Assembly: GCA_937926515.1 (NCBI GenBank)
Contig: CALAZZ010000012.1
Coordinates: 1 to 8,054 of the forward strand
Length of the DNA stretch: 8,054 nucleotides
From: an uncultured Bacteroidales bacterium
Lineage (GTDB): Bacteria > Bacteroidota > Bacteroidia > Bacteroidales > F082
Direction of reading: 5' to 3'
Each line of letters starts with the position of its first letter. Within the stretch, counting starts at the first letter, position 1. The notes beneath the pieces are model-generated. The model made no database searches. It saw only the letters and a program-made list of their open reading frames with translations, and was not told where the DNA came from. This document shows, in pieces, positions 6,973 to 8,054 of this stretch. The translations under genes and the position numbers were made by a program.

Positions 6973-7716
6973 ATGAAAATACGAATATTACTTTTCCTGA
7001 TTGTTTTGCTCACCTTCTACTTCCCTTCAAGGGGACAGGTCCCTGATACCACCAAAAACTTATCATCAGAATCAGCTAAATTAGAAGAGCTTAAGAGGAT
7101 GTCAGATATCTCAGCCATAATTAATATCCTGGATATTCAAAATCAAACTATTGAGAATATTAATCAAATGATTGAATTAATGAATGATAAACATGAAATA
7201 TCAAGAATGAAGATTGATACTATATTAAAAAGTTTAAACATTGCATACAGCACGGCTCCATCTCTTCAAAAAAATAATCTTACAGCGCAAGAATTGCGGA
7301 ATGCAGATACTTATTTTTCGATTAAAAGGGCTTTGCAATCGCCCTCGTCAGTATTCAAACTTGATCTATCAAAAAATGCGTTAACGGAGTTCCCAAATGA
7401 AATAAAACAATTCACAAATCTTCATAAATTAATTCTGTCCGATAACCAGATTGAAGAAATCCCTGATTGGATAGGCCAATTTACAATGCTGCAATACATT
7501 TATTTAGATAACAACCGGTTTGAAGAATTTCCTAAATCCTTAACTGAAATAAATAGTATGATTTTGATTGATTTATCGTGCAATCCTATTTGGTACGGTA
7601 CATTAGGTATAAAAAGAGGGGCAAATTTGAGAGTGCTGAACCTGCATGATACGAAAATAAATTACAAAGAAATGCAACGTCTGGAAAGAAGACTGGGTGA
7701 TATTATTATTAAATGA
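6973..7716 (+). CDS. Exported leucine-rich-repeat protein
   Basis: The 247-residue protein has an N-terminal signal peptide (basic KIR, hydrophobic ILLFLIVLLTFYF, probable cut near SRGQ at residues 19-22). A helical, probably coiled-coil region covers about residues 30-90 with regular Ile, Leu and Met spacing. Residues 127 to about 235 hold five leucine-rich repeats. Repeat starts at V127, L150, L173, M196 and L219 give an exact 23-residue period with the LxLxxNxIxxxP pattern (LDLSKNALTEFP, LILSDNQIEEIP, IYLDNNRFEEFP). The last two repeats are degenerate. No outer-membrane anchoring or secretion-sorting domain is seen, so it is likely periplasmic. LRR arrays usually bind proteins. The ATG lies one base after the preceding stop, so the pair is probably translationally coupled and may act together. 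The coding sequence is very AT-rich (11/60 G+C in row 7141-7200). Confidence 0.85.
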   Translation: MKIRILLFLIVLLTFYFPSRGQVPDTTKNLSSESAKLEELKRMSDISAIINILDIQNQTIENINQMIELMNDKHEISRMKIDTILKSLNIAYSTAPSLQKNNLTAQELRNADTYFSIKRALQSPSSVFKLDLSKNALTEFPNEIKQFTNLHKLILSDNQIEEIPDWIGQFTMLQYIYLDNNRFEEFPKSLTEINSMILIDLSCNPIWYGTLGIKRGANLRVLNLHDTKINYKEMQRLERRLGDIIIK

Positions 7717-7793
7717 TCCATTGTATCAACTACTAATTTATTTAAAAAATTGAACTAACAGATATCAAAGAAAAGACATAAAAAGGATAAATC

Positions 7794-8054
7794 ATGAAAA
7801 AATATAAATTAAAAAACCTGAATTGTGCTTCCTGTGCTGCAATGGTGGAGGAAGGTGTTGGGAAACTGGAAGAAGTAAAATTTGTGAGCGTCAATTTCGC
7901 CACTGCTTCAATGACAATAGATACCGATGACCTTGAAAAAGTAAAAAGCAAAATAAAAGAGATAGAACCGGAAGTTGAAATTGAAGATAATAAGAATGGA
8001 AAAACAATTGTTTCGTCAAGTGAACTTGCTGAAAACAAATGGACAATTATTAAA
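7794..8054 (+). CDS. Heavy-metal-translocating P-type ATPase (Zn/Cd/Pb-type), N-terminal fragment
   Basis: This frame opens at ATG 7794 and runs through 87 codons to the window edge without a stop. The visible part is an HMA domain of about 75 residues: MKKYKLKNLNCASCAAMVE, then GVGKLEEVKFVSVNFATASM and VKSKIKEIEPEVEI. C11 and C14 form the metal-binding CxxC in beta-alpha-beta-beta-alpha-beta order. The following acidic linker and KWTIIK match the approach to the first membrane span in CadA/ZntA-type ATPases. The alternative, a stand-alone HMA metallochaperone, would normally stop near residue 70-75, and this frame goes beyond that. The A-rich leader AAAAAGGATAAATC in front of the ATG contains a weak AGGA that could act as a ribosome site. 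The ATPase would move cytosolic Zn, Cd or a similar ion into the periplasm and complement the RND efflux system upstream. Its catalytic DKTGT motif lies outside the window. Confidence 0.85.
   Translation, partial: MKKYKLKNLNCASCAAMVEEGVGKLEEVKFVSVNFATASMTIDTDDLEKVKSKIKEIEPEVEIEDNKNGKTIVSSSELAENKWTIIK

Noticed and set aside
7717..7793. Promoter or terminator between the LRR gene and the ATPase gene
   Set aside because: No Bacteroidota-type TAnnTTTG -7 element and no stable hairpin followed by a T-run could be seen; only AT-rich sequence is present.
7742..8038. Minus-strand open frame near the right end
   Set aside because: It is antisense to the HMA domain of the ATPase, whose + strand reading has clear family motifs.

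Overview
The window looks like a piece of a Bacteroidota chromosome or mobile metal-resistance locus. Supporting signs are A-rich starts without clear Shine-Dalgarno sequences, a periplasmic adaptor made as a lipoprotein, an RND pump fused to its own outer-membrane channel, and a DUF4105 protein. All seven genes I can support are on the + strand. The first and last are cut by the window edges. I see no RNA gene, insertion sequence, CRISPR array or convincing terminator, and no gene-free stretch longer than about 80 bases.

Positions 1-5384 hold a compact divalent-metal efflux operon. It encodes a CzcA/CusA-type inner-membrane RND pump whose C-terminus continues into a CzcC/TolC-like outer-membrane factor. 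Next come a CzcB-like lipoprotein adaptor with a His/Glu/Asp-rich loop and a small PII-like (GlnB superfamily) protein. The first two would form the envelope-spanning export complex. The PII-like protein is probably a cytoplasmic sensor or regulator, and it lacks residues that canonical GlnB uses for 2-oxoglutarate binding and uridylylation. Loss of the CusA methionine triad, the His-rich adaptor loop and the downstream ATPase all suggest Zn/Cd/Co-type substrates rather than Cu/Ag.

Positions 5402-7716 are clearly more AT-rich and hold three genes with no obvious metal role. They are a 124-residue protein made of two tandem zinc-ribbon units, a DUF4105 membrane protein with a possible permuted papain-like His/Cys pair, and an exported leucine-rich-repeat protein starting one base after the DUF4105 stop. 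This looks like a cargo block inserted into the metal locus.

From 7794 to the right edge the metal theme and the higher GC return, with the N-terminus (HMA domain, CxxC) of a heavy-metal P-type ATPase. That gene would pump cytosolic metal into the periplasm, where the RND complex could expel it.

The points most worth a second look are the signal-peptide-like joint inside the pump-channel fusion, the divergent PII-like protein, and the AT-rich three-gene block.
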